A stretch of 64,000 nucleotides of DNA from Candidatus Thiodictyon syntrophicum (GCF_002813775.1 NZ_CP020370.1:620001-684000), one strand, 5' to 3'. Numbered from the stretch's first letter, positions 28,755-38,404 are shown. The notes: generated by a model from the letters alone, not told the origin. Numbers and translations are program-made.

Positions 28755-28798
28755 CCGACCCTGCCGCGTCCCACCGCAAGAGTCGCGCAGCGACGCTG

Positions 28799-28932
28799 CG
28801 GGAGCGGCTTAAGCCGCGAAGAGACCGCGCAAACTGCCGCCACGTCGCAGGTTACCGCGGCCCCGCAGCGCGGCTGCAAGCCAAGTCCCGAAATGTCTCA
28901 CGCCAAGGCGCCAAGCTCGCCACGGTTTTTCA
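28799..28932. repeat. REP-like unit and CTCACGCCAAGGCGCCAAG half unit
   Basis: GGGAGCGGCTTAAGCCGCGA with the CGCAAACTGCCG tail repeats the unit at 3376. At about 28900-28920 is TCACGCCAAGGCGCCAAGCT, one arm of the inverted repeat seen complete at 35711-35860. This is the start of a 1-kb gap (28755-29788) with no gene I can support. Confidence 0.65.
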
Positions 28933-28989
28933 ATGCCCTATCTGCCTTAGTCCATTCACCCGGCGGGTGATCTGGTGACTTTGTCTACC

Positions 28990-29134
28990 CTTAAGTTAAG
29001 CCGTAACGGCGACTGGGAGCGCCGCACCCCAGTGCGGCACGGCCTCTGCTCAACCCACACCGGCGGGGTGATCTGCGAGATCGCGCCGCACTGGGGTGCG
29101 GCGCTCCCAGGCCGGTCCGGGCTGGAAGTGAGGA
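28990..29134. repeat. R3-type element with TTAAGTTAA ends, second example
   Basis: CTTAAGTTAAGCC on the left and GATTAACTTAATC on the right bracket an inner inverted repeat, CTGGGAGCGCCGCACCCCAG plus TGCGG, and its complement at 29090-29110. The ends match those of the element at 20169 but the filling is unrelated. Confidence 0.65.
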
Positions 29135-29400
29135 TTAACTTAATCGCCGTGTGCTAAACGGGTACCGACAGCCGTCGACATGACTGGTCTAGGCGGCAAG
29201 GTTGCCGCATAACGCACCAGCTTCTTAGCGAGAGAATGCGTCCAAGGCAATGACGAACCGAGGGAATCTTCGCGGGGACCGCAGATACGCCGGTCTATGC
29301 GGCAGTTCGTCCGGCAGTGATTGACCTTGGCCTTTTTCGCTCTTGATCGTCGTTCCGGTCGCAACGAGACGCGTTACCGAGAAAGTCCCGCGGGGACCCC

Positions 29401-29491
29401 GTGGGAGCGGCTTGCGGCCGCGATGCGGCGCCGCGGCGAACTCCGACGCCGCGTTCCCCGCGCGGCCCGTCGCGGCTCAAGCCGCTCCCAC
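29401..29491. repeat. GTGGGAGCGGCTTG inverted repeat
   Basis: The left arm GTGGGAGCGGCTTGCGGCCG (29401) pairs with CGCGGCTCAAGCCGCTCCCA (29471, ending C at 29491), spaced by about 45 GC-rich bases. It is a REP-like pair in the non-coding stretch before the nitrilase gene. A TAGGGTGCGCC unit follows near 29708. Confidence 0.7.
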
Positions 29492-29788
29492 AGCGTCGCC
29501 GCGCGACGTTCGCGGCGCTAGACCGTCAGGCCGCTGCCGCCGGGCGCCGCGGGCAGTGGCGTCATGGGCAGGCCCTCAAGTGTCCATGCGGGCGAGCAGC
29601 GGCTGTCGCGACGGCTACGGGAATGCTATGGTTTATCGATCAGCGACAGCCCGGGCGCGCCGGGGGCCTTTATTTTCTTTTCGTTCCGGCCGCGATTGGC
29701 GACCGACGTAGGGTGCGCCACACGCACCTTGCGCCGGGACGACGATCGAGCGAGGCCGCACCGAGATCAGTGGGTGAAAAGCACAACG

Positions 29789-30616
29789 ATGAACAGGTCC
29801 AAGGTGGCGGCGATCCAGATGACCAGCGGCACCGGCGTGAACGCCAACCTGGCCGAGGCCGAGCGCCTGATCCGGGCGGCGGCGGCGGACGGGGCGGGGC
29901 TGGTGGTCCTGCCGGAGAACTTCGCCCTGATGAGCAAGGGCGCGGACGAGCAGCTCGCCCTGCGGGAGGCGGACGGCGCGGGGCCGCTCCAGTCTTTCCT
30001 GGCCCGGGTGGCGGCGCAGGCGCGGGTCTGGCTGGTGGGCGGGACCGTCCCGCTGGCGGCGACGGACCCCGGGCGGGTACGCGCGGCTTGTCTGGTCTTC
30101 GATGACCGGGGGCGGCGGGTCGCCCGTTATGACAAGATCCATCTTTTTGATGTCTGCGTGCCCGGGGCGGGCGAGCACTATCAGGAGTCCGCCACCATCG
30201 AGCCGGGGGAGGCGGTGGTCGTCGTCGACAGCCCCTGGGGTCGACTCGGCATTGCCGTCTGCTATGACCTACGCTTCCCGGAGCTGTTCCGGCGGATGCA
30301 GGAGCGCGGTCTTGAGGTGCTGGCCCTCCCGGCGGCCTTCACCGCGACCACCGGCAAGGCCCACTGGGAGACCCTGGTGCGCGCGCGGGCGATCGAAAAC
30401 CTGGCCTTTGTGGTGGCCGCGGCCCAGGGCGGGGTGCATTCCAACGGCCGGGAGACCTTCGGGCACAGCATGGTGGTCGACCCCTGGGGTCAGGTCCTGG
30501 CCCAGCGCCCGAGCGGCAGCGGCTTCGCCGCGAGCGACCTGGACCGGGATTTTCAGGGTGCGGTCCGCCGCAATTTCCCGGCGCTTGAGCATCGGCGTTT
30601 GAAATGTGGGCCTTGA
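29789..30616 (+). CDS. Nit1-type carbon-nitrogen hydrolase (deaminated-glutathione amidase-like)
   Basis: A 275-residue nitrilase-superfamily amidase with the triad Glu43 (L-P-E-N-F), Lys116 (Y-D-K-I-H-L-F-D) and Cys158 (G-I-A-V-C-Y-D-L-R-F-P-E). The C-Y-D-L-R-F-P-E context and the length place it in the Nit1/YbeM branch, whose members repair deaminated glutathione. Start at ATG 29789, where the typical K-V-A-A-I-Q-M opening occurs; upstream codons are not conserved-looking. TldD follows 231 bp later on the same strand. Confidence 0.9.
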   Translation: MNRSKVAAIQMTSGTGVNANLAEAERLIRAAAADGAGLVVLPENFALMSKGADEQLALREADGAGPLQSFLARVAAQARVWLVGGTVPLAATDPGRVRAACLVFDDRGRRVARYDKIHLFDVCVPGAGEHYQESATIEPGEAVVVVDSPWGRLGIAVCYDLRFPELFRRMQERGLEVLALPAAFTATTGKAHWETLVRARAIENLAFVVAAAQGGVHSNGRETFGHSMVVDPWGQVLAQRPSGSGFAASDLDRDFQGAVRRNFPALEHRRLKCGP

Positions 30617-30847
30617 GCCCGCACGAAAGGGGTAACAGCGAGGCAATGACACGGGATTTTCCGGTTGGATTGTGCGCCGCAATGAAAGTCCGGTCGTCTG
30701 GTTTTTCCTGTAAAATTCCGTTAATCCTCGCACATGACCCATCGCCGGTTGCGACCTTCGACGCCTGCCCGCGCACTGCGCGGCGGCTCGGTGCGACGCG
30801 CGGCCCCGCCAGACAGTGAGTCGACTCCCCGCTATGAACGATCTCCT

Positions 30848-32293
30848 ATGAACGATCCCATTGCCATCGCCCGCAACAGCATCCTGGTACCGGCCGGGCT
30901 CGACGATCACCACCTGGACCGGCTGCTCGGCCTGCTCGCGGGCTCGCACCTGGACGCCGCGGACATCTATTTCCAGAAGAGCCGGCTGCAGTCCTGGGTG
31001 CTGGAGGACGGCATCATCAAGGACGGCAATTTCAGCATCGAGCAGGGGGTGGGGATTCGCGCCGTCAGCGGCGAGAAGACCGGCTTCGCCTACTCCGATG
31101 AACTGGAGTACCCGGCCCTGGCCCAGGCGGCCGAGGCCGCGCGCGCCATCGCCCGGGCCGGCAGCGAGAAGCGCGTGCGCATCGGCCAGGTCCGCGCCGA
31201 GCGCCGCCTCTATGAGCCCATCGACCCCCTGGAGAGCCTGCCGGACGAGGACAAGGTGGACCTGCTGCGCCGCGTGGACGCGGAGGCCCGGCGCCAGGAC
31301 CCGCGGATCAAGGAGGTGAGCGCGAGTGTCGTCGCCGTCCAGGACACGGTGCTGGTGCTGGGCGACGACGGGACCCTGGCGGCCGACGTGCGCCCCCTGG
31401 TGCGGCTCAATGTCAGCGTGATCGCCGAGGACCAGGGCCGCCGCGAACAGGGCGGGAGCGGCGGCGGGGCGCGCACGGATCTGGGCTGGTTCCTGGTCGA
31501 GGACCGTGCCATGGAGTTCGCGCGGGAGGCGGTGCGCCTGGCGCTCACCAACCTGGAGGCGGAGCCCGCCCCGGCAGGGAGCATGACCGTGGTCCTGGGC
31601 CCCGGCTGGCCGGGGGTGCTGCTGCACGAGGCGATCGGTCACGGCCTGGAGGGGGACTTCAACCGCAAGGGGACCTCCGCCTTCGCCGGCCGCGTGGGCG
31701 AGCGGGTGGCCGCCCCCGGGGTCACGGTGGTGGACGACGGCACCCTGCCCGGGCGGCGCGGCTCACTCAACATGGACGACGAGGGCACGACGACCCAGTC
31801 CACGGTGCTGATCGAGGACGGCATCCTGCGCGGCTACATGCAGGACAAGCTCAATGCCCGGCTGATGGGCGTCAAGTCCACCGGCAACGGCCGGCGCGAG
31901 TCCTACGCCCATCTGCCCATGCCGCGCATGACCAATACCTATATGCTGGCCGGCACCCGCGACCCGCGCGAGATCATCGCCTCGGTGCCGCGCGGACTCT
32001 ATGCGGTAAACTTCGGCGGCGGTCAGGTGGACATCACCTCGGGCAAGTTCGTCTTCTCCACCAGCGAGGCCTATCTGATCGAGGACGGCAAGATCGGGCG
32101 GCCGGTCAAGGGTGCCACCCTGATCGGCAACGGGCCGGACGTGCTGACCCGCGTCAGCATGATCGGCAACGACCTGGCGCTCGACACCGGCGTGGGCACC
32201 TGCGGCAAGGAGGGCCAGAGCGTGCCGGTGGGCGTGGGCCAGCCGACGTTACGCATCGACAGCCTCACCGTCGGCGGTACCGGCTCCGAGTGA
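30848..32293 (+). CDS. tldD: Metalloprotease TldD
   Basis: A 481-residue TldD with the zinc motif [11 protein letters not shown] (260-270). TldD and PmbA (TldE) form a heterodimeric protease that trims unfolded peptides such as microcin B17 precursor and CcdA. ATG 30848 was preferred; an out-of-frame ATG 15 bp earlier repeats the same first codons. Its partner pmbA lies 192 bp downstream, beyond an R2 element. Confidence 0.95.
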   Translation: MNDPIAIARNSILVPAGLDDHHLDRLLGLLAGSHLDAADIYFQKSRLQSWVLEDGIIKDGNFSIEQGVGIRAVSGEKTGFAYSDELEYPALAQAAEAARAIARAGSEKRVRIGQVRAERRLYEPIDPLESLPDEDKVDLLRRVDAEARRQDPRIKEVSASVVAVQDTVLVLGDDGTLAADVRPLVRLNVSVIAEDQGRREQGGSGGGARTDLGWFLVEDRAMEFAREAVRLALTNLEAEPAPAGSMTVVLGPGWPGVLLHEAIGHGLEGDFNRKGTSAFAGRVGERVAAPGVTVVDDGTLPGRRGSLNMDDEGTTTQSTVLIEDGILRGYMQDKLNARLMGVKSTGNGRRESYAHLPMPRMTNTYMLAGTRDPREIIASVPRGLYAVNFGGGQVDITSGKFVFSTSEAYLIEDGKIGRPVKGATLIGNGPDVLTRVSMIGNDLALDTGVGTCGKEGQSVPVGVGQPTLRIDSLTVGGTGSE

Positions 32294-32310
32294 CCCGGGA
32301 AAAGCCAATC

Positions 32311-32440
32311 GAGCCGCAAATGAACGCAAATGAACGCGAATAGAGACGGCGCGCGCATCAGGTCGGGCGCGACCCGTATAGTTCTGAGCCCGGCTGGTAA
32401 GCTGATTTATTTGCGTCCATTCGCGTTCATTTGCGGCTAA
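32311..32440. repeat. R2 inverted-repeat element, copy 3
   Basis: Left arm GAGCCGCAAATGAACGCAAA at 32311; right arm from TTTATTTGCGTCCATTCGCG to GCGGCTAA at 32440, followed by the family tail ATACTCTTTTT as in copy 1. It fills the gap between tldD and pmbA. Confidence 0.8.
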
Positions 32441-32485
32441 ATACTCTTTTTCAGATTGCCGCTATTCAGAGTTTGCAGGACCCCT

Positions 32486-33835
32486 ATGAGCATCACCTCG
32501 ACCGAGGACACCGCCGAACGCCTGGCGCGGTTGGAACAGACCATCGAGCACCTCCTGGCGGAGGCCAAGCGACTCGGGGCGAGCGCCGCCGAGGCCTCGG
32601 TCGGCAGCAGTGCCGGGCTGGAGGTCGGGGTGCGCTTAGGCGAGGTGGAGACCGTCGAGCACACCCGCGACAACGGGCTCGGCATCACCGTCTATTTCGG
32701 CAATCGCCGCGGCTCCTCCAGCACCACGGATCTGAGCCCCGATTCCTTGCGCGCGGCGGTCAAGGCCGCCTGCGCCATCGCGGTGCATACCCAGGAGGAC
32801 CCCTGCGCCCACCTGGCGGATGCCGCGCTGATGGCCCATGGGGTGCTGGATCTCGACCTCTATCACCCCTGGCCGATCGGGGTCGAGGAGGCGATTGCCA
32901 TCGCCGCCGAGTGCGAGGACGCCGCCCGCGCCTTCGACCCGCGCATCGTCAACTCCGAGGGGGCCTCGCTCAGCGCCCACTCCGGCCTCCAGGTCTACGG
33001 CAACAGTCACGGCTTCGTCGGCGGCTATCCGAGCACCCGCCACGGTCTCTCCTGCGCCGTCATCGGTGAGGAGGGCGACACCATGCAGCGCGACTACTGG
33101 TGGACCAGCGCCCGTGCCGCGGCGGATCTTGAGCCCGCCCGCCTGGTGGGGGAGCGCGCCGCGCAGCGCACGGTTGCCCGCCTGGGGGGCCGCCAACTGG
33201 GCACCTGCAAGGCCCCGGTGCTGTTCCGGGCGGAGGTGGCTACCGGGCTGGTACGCAGCCTGGTCTCGGCCATCTCCGGCGGCAGCCTGTATCGGCGCGC
33301 GAGTTTCCTGCTCGACCACCTGGGGGAGCGGCTCTTCCCGGAGTTCATGCGCATCCACGAGGAGCCCCACCTGCCCCGCGGCCTCTCCAGTGCCCCTTTC
33401 GACAGCGACGGCGTGGCCACCTGGGCCAAGGACCTGGTGAGCGAGGGGGTGCTGCGCACCTATGTCCTGGACGCCTATTCCGGCTGTCGGCTCAAACTCC
33501 CCACCACCGGCAACGGGGGTGGCGTACGCAATCTGGTCGTCGCCATGGGCGAGCGCGACCGGGCGGGCCTGCTCGCACTCATGGGCACCGGGCTCTTCGT
33601 CACCGAGTTGATGGGCCACGGGGTCAACGCGGTCACCGGCGACTATTCCCGCGGCGCGGCCGGGTTCTGGGTGGAAAACGGTGAGATCGCCTACCCGGTG
33701 GAGGAGATCACCATTGCCGGCAATCTCAAGTCGATGTACGCGGGCCTGGTGGCGGTGGGCAATGACTGCGACTTCCCGGGCAGCACCCGTACCGGGTCCT
33801 GGCTGATCGATGAGATGACCATCGCGGGGCAATAA
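32486..33835 (+). CDS. pmbA: Metalloprotease PmbA (TldE)
   Basis: A 449-residue TldE/PmbA subunit. It lacks the H-E-x3-H motif, as expected for the non-catalytic partner, and shows the family segments S-G-G-S-L-Y-R-R-A-S-F-L-L, G-N-G-G-G-V-R-N-L and a C-terminal G-S-W-L-I-D-E-M-T-I-A-G. It cooperates with TldD in the cytosol. The ATG at 32486 lies 46 bp after the R2 element. Confidence 0.95.
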   Translation: MSITSTEDTAERLARLEQTIEHLLAEAKRLGASAAEASVGSSAGLEVGVRLGEVETVEHTRDNGLGITVYFGNRRGSSSTTDLSPDSLRAAVKAACAIAVHTQEDPCAHLADAALMAHGVLDLDLYHPWPIGVEEAIAIAAECEDAARAFDPRIVNSEGASLSAHSGLQVYGNSHGFVGGYPSTRHGLSCAVIGEEGDTMQRDYWWTSARAAADLEPARLVGERAAQRTVARLGGRQLGTCKAPVLFRAEVATGLVRSLVSAISGGSLYRRASFLLDHLGERLFPEFMRIHEEPHLPRGLSSAPFDSDGVATWAKDLVSEGVLRTYVLDAYSGCRLKLPTTGNGGGVRNLVVAMGERDRAGLLALMGTGLFVTELMGHGVNAVTGDYSRGAAGFWVENGEIAYPVEEITIAGNLKSMYAGLVAVGNDCDFPGSTRTGSWLIDEMTIAGQ

Positions 33836-33891
33836 ACCAACCGCATCGAGCGGCGGCGGCCGGGGACCAACGCGCCCCAGGAGTCCTGACT

Positions 33892-35556
33892 ATGGCCCAT
33901 ACCCCCCTCTACCGCACCCTGCTGCGCGCCCTGTCCGCGGCGCGCCGGGATCATTCGGCGGCAGCCGGGCCGGCCGCGCCCGGGGTCGATCGACCGGGGG
34001 CGGCGGGGTGGAGCCGCCGTCGGTTCCTGGGCGGTACCGCGGCCATCGCGGGGTCCGCGCTCGCCCCCACGCTGGCCCCGGGCCTGTCCATGGCCGCCGC
34101 GGACCTCGCCCCGCAGGCGCCCCCGGCCGCGGCGGGGCCGGCCCACCGGGTCGCCGTGGTGGGCGGCGGGATCTGCGGTCTGCACGCCGCCTACCGCCTC
34201 CAGCAGGCCGGGGTGGACGTGGTCCTGTACGAGGCGAGCGGCCGCCTGGGCGGGCGCATCCTGACCCGCACCGGGGCGCTCGGCGCCGGCCTCGTGACTG
34301 AACTGGGGGGCGAGTTCATCAACTCCGACCACACGGACATGCTGACCCTGGCCCGCGAGTTCGATCTGCGGATCTTCAACCGGGCGGAGTGCCCGGCCAG
34401 CCGCCGCTTCCCCAACACCGCTTATCTGTTCGACGGGGCGCGGCGCACGGAGGCCGAACTGGCGCGTCTGCTCCGACCACTGGCCGGCCGGATCGGGGTC
34501 GACGCCGCCCTGCTGGAAGCCGACCCGCAGACCCGGCTCCCCGCCTTTGACCAACTCTCGGTCACCGCCTACCTGGACCGCCACGCCGACCTGATCCCCC
34601 AATCCTGGGTGCGGACCCTGATCGAGGCGTCGATCCGGACCGAGTTCGGCCTTGAGCCGCGGCTGGCCTCGGCCGTCCAACTGCTCTCCAACCTGCCGGC
34701 GGTGGATGGCGAGTCGGTCGAGATCCTGAGCCAGAGCGACGAGGCCTACTGCATTCAAGGCGGCAACGGACGGCTCATCGCGTCCCTGTGGGCGGCCCTG
34801 GGGGAGCGGGTCCACACCGGCCATCCACTGGTGTCCGTGCGCGCCGGACCGGGCGAACCGGTGCGCCTGGGCTTCCAGGACGGCCGCGAGGTCGAGGTCG
34901 ACCAGGCGATCATCGCCGTCCCCTTCACCGTCCTGCGCTCGGTCAGGATCGAGGCGCCCCTGTCGGCCCTAATGCGGCGCGCCATCGCCGAACTGGGGCT
35001 GGGCCGCAATGAGAAGGTGACGGGCGCCTTCTCCCAGCGTGTCTGGCAGCGGCCCGACGGCTTCGTCGGTCAGGCCTGGACCGACCTGGGGTTTGCCGAG
35101 GTGTGGGACGCGAGCCAGGCCCAACTGACACGCCCGGACGGCGCCTTGACCTACTTCCTGGGCGCCGATGAGACCGCCGCCCTGGCGGCGCGGGGCAACG
35201 ACGCCCCGAGCAAGGGCCGCGCCTTCACCGAGCGGCTGGACACCTTCCTGCCGGGGGTCCGGGCGGCGGCTACCGGCCGCTACATGCGCAGCGCCTGGAC
35301 CCGCAACCCCTATTCGTTAGGGGCCTACACCAGTTACCAGCCCGGTCAGTTGAGCAGCTTCGGGGCCCTGCGCTGGACCGAGCCCGCGGAGCCCGGCGCG
35401 CGACGGGAGGTGCGCTTCGACAACCTGGTGTTCGCCGGCGAGCACCTGAGCGACGCCTACTTCGGCTACATGAACGGCGGCGCCCAGACCGGGCGGCTGG
35501 CGGCGGAGTCGGTGTTGCGGGTGGCGGCGGCACGGGCTGGGGTATCGGACCCCTGA
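33892..35556 (+). CDS. Tat-exported flavin amine oxidase family protein
   Basis: A 554-residue FAD-dependent amine oxidase. Residues 41-70 form a twin-arginine signal (S-R-R-R-F-L-G-G then a hydrophobic Ala-rich stretch) after an unusually long 40-residue N region, so the protein should fold in the cytosol and be exported. The FAD motif V-V-G-G-G-I-C-G-L-H-A-A follows at about 88. The C-terminal F-A-G-E-H-L-S-D-A-Y-F-G-Y-M-N-G-G-A is the second flavin contact. The substrate amine is not predictable. Confidence 0.88.
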   Translation: MAHTPLYRTLLRALSAARRDHSAAAGPAAPGVDRPGAAGWSRRRFLGGTAAIAGSALAPTLAPGLSMAAADLAPQAPPAAAGPAHRVAVVGGGICGLHAAYRLQQAGVDVVLYEASGRLGGRILTRTGALGAGLVTELGGEFINSDHTDMLTLAREFDLRIFNRAECPASRRFPNTAYLFDGARRTEAELARLLRPLAGRIGVDAALLEADPQTRLPAFDQLSVTAYLDRHADLIPQSWVRTLIEASIRTEFGLEPRLASAVQLLSNLPAVDGESVEILSQSDEAYCIQGGNGRLIASLWAALGERVHTGHPLVSVRAGPGEPVRLGFQDGREVEVDQAIIAVPFTVLRSVRIEAPLSALMRRAIAELGLGRNEKVTGAFSQRVWQRPDGFVGQAWTDLGFAEVWDASQAQLTRPDGALTYFLGADETAALAARGNDAPSKGRAFTERLDTFLPGVRAAATGRYMRSAWTRNPYSLGAYTSYQPGQLSSFGALRWTEPAEPGARREVRFDNLVFAGEHLSDAYFGYMNGGAQTGRLAAESVLRVAAARAGVSDP

Positions 35557-35566
35557 GCGAAGTGAA

Positions 35567-35614
35567 GATGATTTGTCCGCAAATGAACGCAAATAAACGC
35601 AAATAAACGCAAAT
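35567..35614 (+). repeat. R2 half element (left type)
   Basis: GATGATTTGTCCGCAAATGA is followed by three CGCAAATAAA-like units. Only one arm is present. The mirror-image half lies at 38351-38391 and ends in the same GATGATTTGTCCGCC sequence read on the other strand. Confidence 0.7.
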
Positions 35615-35710
35615 AGGGTGAAGGCCCTGCGGGACCGGGGCTGAAAGCTTAGGACTCCAGGGGCCGCGTAGGGTCCGCTGTGCGGACCGAGCGCCGCGAT
35701 CAACCTAAGT

Positions 35711-35860
35711 CCGGCAATTGCTCACGCCAAGACGCCAAGAAGAAACAAAGGGAACTGCGCAGCATCCGGAGCGCACAATGGGTGAGCCAAATCACTTCGA
35801 CAACGCCTGGAAATTCCTTGGCGAGCTTGGCGCCTTGGCGTGAGTAACTCCCGAATTTTG
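35711..35860. repeat. Inverted repeat with CTCACGCCAAG arms
   Basis: The left arm CTCACGCCAAGACGCCAAGA and right arm GAGCTTGGCGCCTTGGCGTG, with outer matches (CCGGCAATTG / CTCCCGAATT), enclose about 85 bp. A solitary arm occurs near 28900. It is between convergent genes. Confidence 0.7.
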
Positions 35861-35862
35861 GG

Positions 35863-36705
35863 TCAAGGCGCCGGAACCAACCACTCGAGCCGGGTCTCCC
35901 CCGGCCCCGCGACCCGCAGCCGGTCGAGCAGCGCCGGCAGCAGCCGCCCCAGCACCGCCTCAAGCCCCCAGGGGGGATTGACGATCACCATCCCGGACCC
36001 GTGCAGGCCCATGGGACCCCGGTAGGGCAGCACCCCCAACTCCGCACACAGGATGGCCGGGATGCCGAGCCCCTGCAGGCGGCTGAGAAACCCCAGACTG
36101 GGCTCGCGCTCGATGATCGGGTACCAGATGGCGACCACCGCGCCCGCCCAGCGCCGCTGGATGGTCTTGAGCGCCGCGGTGAGACGTGCATACTCGCCCG
36201 GCATCTCGAAGGACGGGTCCATCAGCACCAGACCGCGCCGCTGGGGCGGCGGCATCAGGGCCGTCGGCGCCTCATAGCCGTCCCGGAAATGGACCGCCGC
36301 CTGGGGGTCGCCGACAAACTCCGCGCGCAGGTCCTGATGGTCCGCCGGGTGGCGCTCGCACAGGATGAGCCCGTCGCCCGGCCGCAACAGGGCGCGCGCC
36401 AGGTGCGGCGAGCCCGGGTACCAGCGCAGGCGCCCGTCCGGGTTCAGGGTCCGCACCAGGTCCAGGTAGGCACCCAACTCCGGTCCCGCCGGGGCCTCCC
36501 AGAGCCGGCCGATACCGCCGTCGAACTCCCGGTTTTTGAGCGCGCTCTCCGACTCCAGGTCATAGAGCCCGGCCCCCGCGTGGGTATCGATCACACAAAA
36601 GGGCTTGTCCTTGAGGCGCAGCGCAAGGCAGATCTGCACCAGGAGGGCGTGCTTGAACACGTCCGCGAAGTTACCGGCGTGGAAGGCGTGGCGATAGCCG
36701 AGCAT
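35863..36705 (-). CDS. rlmJ: 23S rRNA (adenine-2030-N6)-methyltransferase
   Basis: A 280-residue RlmJ. The N-terminal Y-R-H-A-F-H-A-G-N-F-A-D-V-F-K-H is diagnostic. The SAM region D-T-H-A-G-A-G-L-Y-D-L is at about 40-50. The catalytic motif reads D-P-S-F-E instead of the usual D-P-P-Y-E, an unusual change at two positions. It methylates A2030 of 23S rRNA using SAM. The C-terminal half (G-S-G-M-V-I-V-N-P-P-W) is normal. Confidence 0.92.
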   Translation of the reverse strand: MLGYRHAFHAGNFADVFKHALLVQICLALRLKDKPFCVIDTHAGAGLYDLESESALKNREFDGGIGRLWEAPAGPELGAYLDLVRTLNPDGRLRWYPGSPHLARALLRPGDGLILCERHPADHQDLRAEFVGDPQAAVHFRDGYEAPTALMPPPQRRGLVLMDPSFEMPGEYARLTAALKTIQRRWAGAVVAIWYPIIEREPSLGFLSRLQGLGIPAILCAELGVLPYRGPMGLHGSGMVIVNPPWGLEAVLGRLLPALLDRLRVAGPGETRLEWLVPAP

Positions 36706-36718
36706 GGGTTAGCGAGAG

Positions 36719-37204
36719 TCAGTCAGCACGATGCCGTCGCAGCAGCCGAATCGTTCCGCGCGATGGAATCGGTGAGGCGGTAGACGCCGGTGCTAAGGTT
36801 GCGGCCAGCCTCTCCTGCTCAAAACAGGGGTTGGACACGGCCAGTTCGATGCCGTTGGTGCCGTCGAGTTGGCGGGCCTCGTTGAGGTTGCGGTTATCGT
36901 TCTCGTCCACGTCGAATGCGCACCAGACCTCGTCATAGCCAAGGAAGGTATCAGCCTCACGCCTTGCCGCGGATTCGGCCGCGTCCTTCAGTCCCGTTGC
37001 CCGCTCGACCAGCGCCAGCCCCTGACTGCGCTTGATCGGGATATCGATCTGCACGGTGTTGTTGCGCGCCCACCGCTCGAATCCCCGGAAATACTCGGGC
37101 TCCGTCACCTCGCCTTCGCAAACCATCAGGAGACGCCGTTTCACCGTCCTGTTCGGCGCACCACGGGCGGGGCGGCGTTTCCGGTTGCGGCGGTCATTCC
37201 CCAT
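36719..37204 (-). pseudogene. RloB-like TOPRIM protein, C-terminally truncated
   Basis: The frame begins M-G-N-D-R-R and overlaps the ATPase gene by 11 bp. It carries the RloB-family marks: L-L-M-V-C-E-G-E-V-T-E-P-E-Y-F near 27-41 (TOPRIM Glu), D-E-V-W-C-A-F-D-V-D-E near 91-101 (DxD), and S-N-P-C-F-E near 126. In the family the last motif continues into a hydrophobic L-W-L-L-L-H stretch and some 60 more residues. Here it breaks to unrelated R/P/S-rich sequence and ends at 161 residues. The pair therefore looks inactivated. RloB-type proteins are putative nucleases of RloAB-like phage defence loci. Confidence 0.65.
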
Positions 37205-38342
37205 CCGCTGGATTCCCGACGCTGACCAGGTCGCCGAGAAACGGGATGGCCCCATAACGACCCTGGAGGTAACCGCACTCGACGTTCTCATCAGGCTGCG
37301 GCTTGTAATCGGTGAGCGGATAGAGGCAGGTGGCGCCATCCGGGTCCTTCTCGGTAAGCCACACCTGATCGCGTCGCAGCGGCGGCTCGCCGAGCATGGT
37401 GCCGAGCAGGTGGGTGTCGTGGGTTGCAAACAAGATCTGCGCGTTGTGGGGGTTGGTACGCGGGTCATTGAATTGCGCAAGAATCTTAAGGGCCAAAACG
37501 GGGTGGAGGCTCCTCTCCAACTCGTCGATGAGGACCATGCCGCCATTCTCCAGCACATCCAGAAGTAAATGGCCCATGTGAAACAGCGTACGCGTCCCCC
37601 GTGACTCATCCTCCAGCGCAAGCCACGCATCCTCTGTATTGCTGTGGTGACGCAGCAAGACTCGGAGCCGCTGACCCACATTACGATGCGCGGAACCCGC
37701 GGATGTCCTTTCGATTTTCATATCCACAATGCCGACGTCGGCAGCGCGCAGCAACTCCGTACGCAGGTCGCGAAACCAGCCGTAGAGCGGGCCGAGCTGT
37801 TGGTGCCGGAGTTGAACGGCCGCAGAAAGGAACAGTGCGTTGGGCCGAGTGACTCGCCCGACTAACTGGTTCTCGCCAATCAGGTGCTCTCCGAAGTTGA
37901 ACAGGTCGCCGTCCCGCTCTAACCAGGTCTGCTTCTCGTTGCCAGGCCACGCATAAAGCCATTCTTCGAGAACACGTCGGTCATCCGCGACGAAACCGTA
38001 TTGGTAGCGCACTCCCGCGACCAGCACCATCACCTCGAAAACCGAGGGCTCGGATGACTTTGCACCCCAAGCGAAGGGGTCGCGTGGCACTCCGTCATCG
38101 GGCGCCCAGGCGCCAAGCGACTGAATGACGGCATCGCGCATAAACCCTAGCGCAGAGAGTACGTTACTCTTGCCGCTGGCGTTAGCGCCGTAGAGCGCAG
38201 CCGCCGGAAGCAGCCGCCCGGCAAAGCCCGGAACCTGCCGGGGACGCGGATCAGACAGGTCCCCATCGTCCGCGGCCTGCATGGTGAGCGCCTGCTCGTC
38301 CCGGATGGAGCGATGGTTTTCGACCCGCAGCTCGATCAGCAT
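37194..38342 (-). CDS. AAA ATPase, RloA-like (AAA_15/AAA_21)
   Basis: A 382-residue SMC/OLD-type ATPase. The N terminus L-I-E-L-R-V-E-N-H-R-S-I-R is typical; Walker A G-A-N-A-S-G-K-S-N is at 52-60; the Walker B region V-L-I-D-E-L-E-R-S-L-H-P lies in the C-terminal half, followed by F-A-T-H-D-T-H-L-L as the H-loop. It is paired with a RloB-like gene (11-bp overlap), an arrangement known from RloAB and related ATPase-TOPRIM defence systems. The start lies directly beside an R2 half element. Confidence 0.82.
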   Translation of the reverse strand: MLIELRVENHRSIRDEQALTMQAADDGDLSDPRPRQVPGFAGRLLPAAALYGANASGKSNVLSALGFMRDAVIQSLGAWAPDDGVPRDPFAWGAKSSEPSVFEVMVLVAGVRYQYGFVADDRRVLEEWLYAWPGNEKQTWLERDGDLFNFGEHLIGENQLVGRVTRPNALFLSAAVQLRHQQLGPLYGWFRDLRTELLRAADVGIVDMKIERTSAGSAHRNVGQRLRVLLRHHSNTEDAWLALEDESRGTRTLFHMGHLLLDVLENGGMVLIDELERSLHPVLALKILAQFNDPRTNPHNAQILFATHDTHLLGTMLGEPPLRRDQVWLTEKDPDGATCLYPLTDYKPQPDENVECGYLQGRYGAIPFLGDLVSVGNPADGE

Positions 38343-38350
38343 CAGCTTGT

Positions 38351-38391
38351 CTTATTTGCGTTCATTGGCGTTCATTGGCGGACAAATCATC
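38351..38391 (-). repeat. R2 half element (right type)
   Basis: CTTATTTGCGTTCATTGGCG, a second TTCATTGGCG unit and GGACAAATCATC. It is the inverted counterpart of the half at 35567-35614; the two bracket rlmJ and the RloAB-like pair. Confidence 0.7.
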
Positions 38392-38404
38392 TTCCGCCCC
38401 CGCC

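Noticed and set aside
29160..29700. Possible small genes in the 1-kb gap before the nitrilase
   Set aside because: Frames there are short, Arg-rich and run through REP-like repeats; none has a ribosome site or a recognisable domain.
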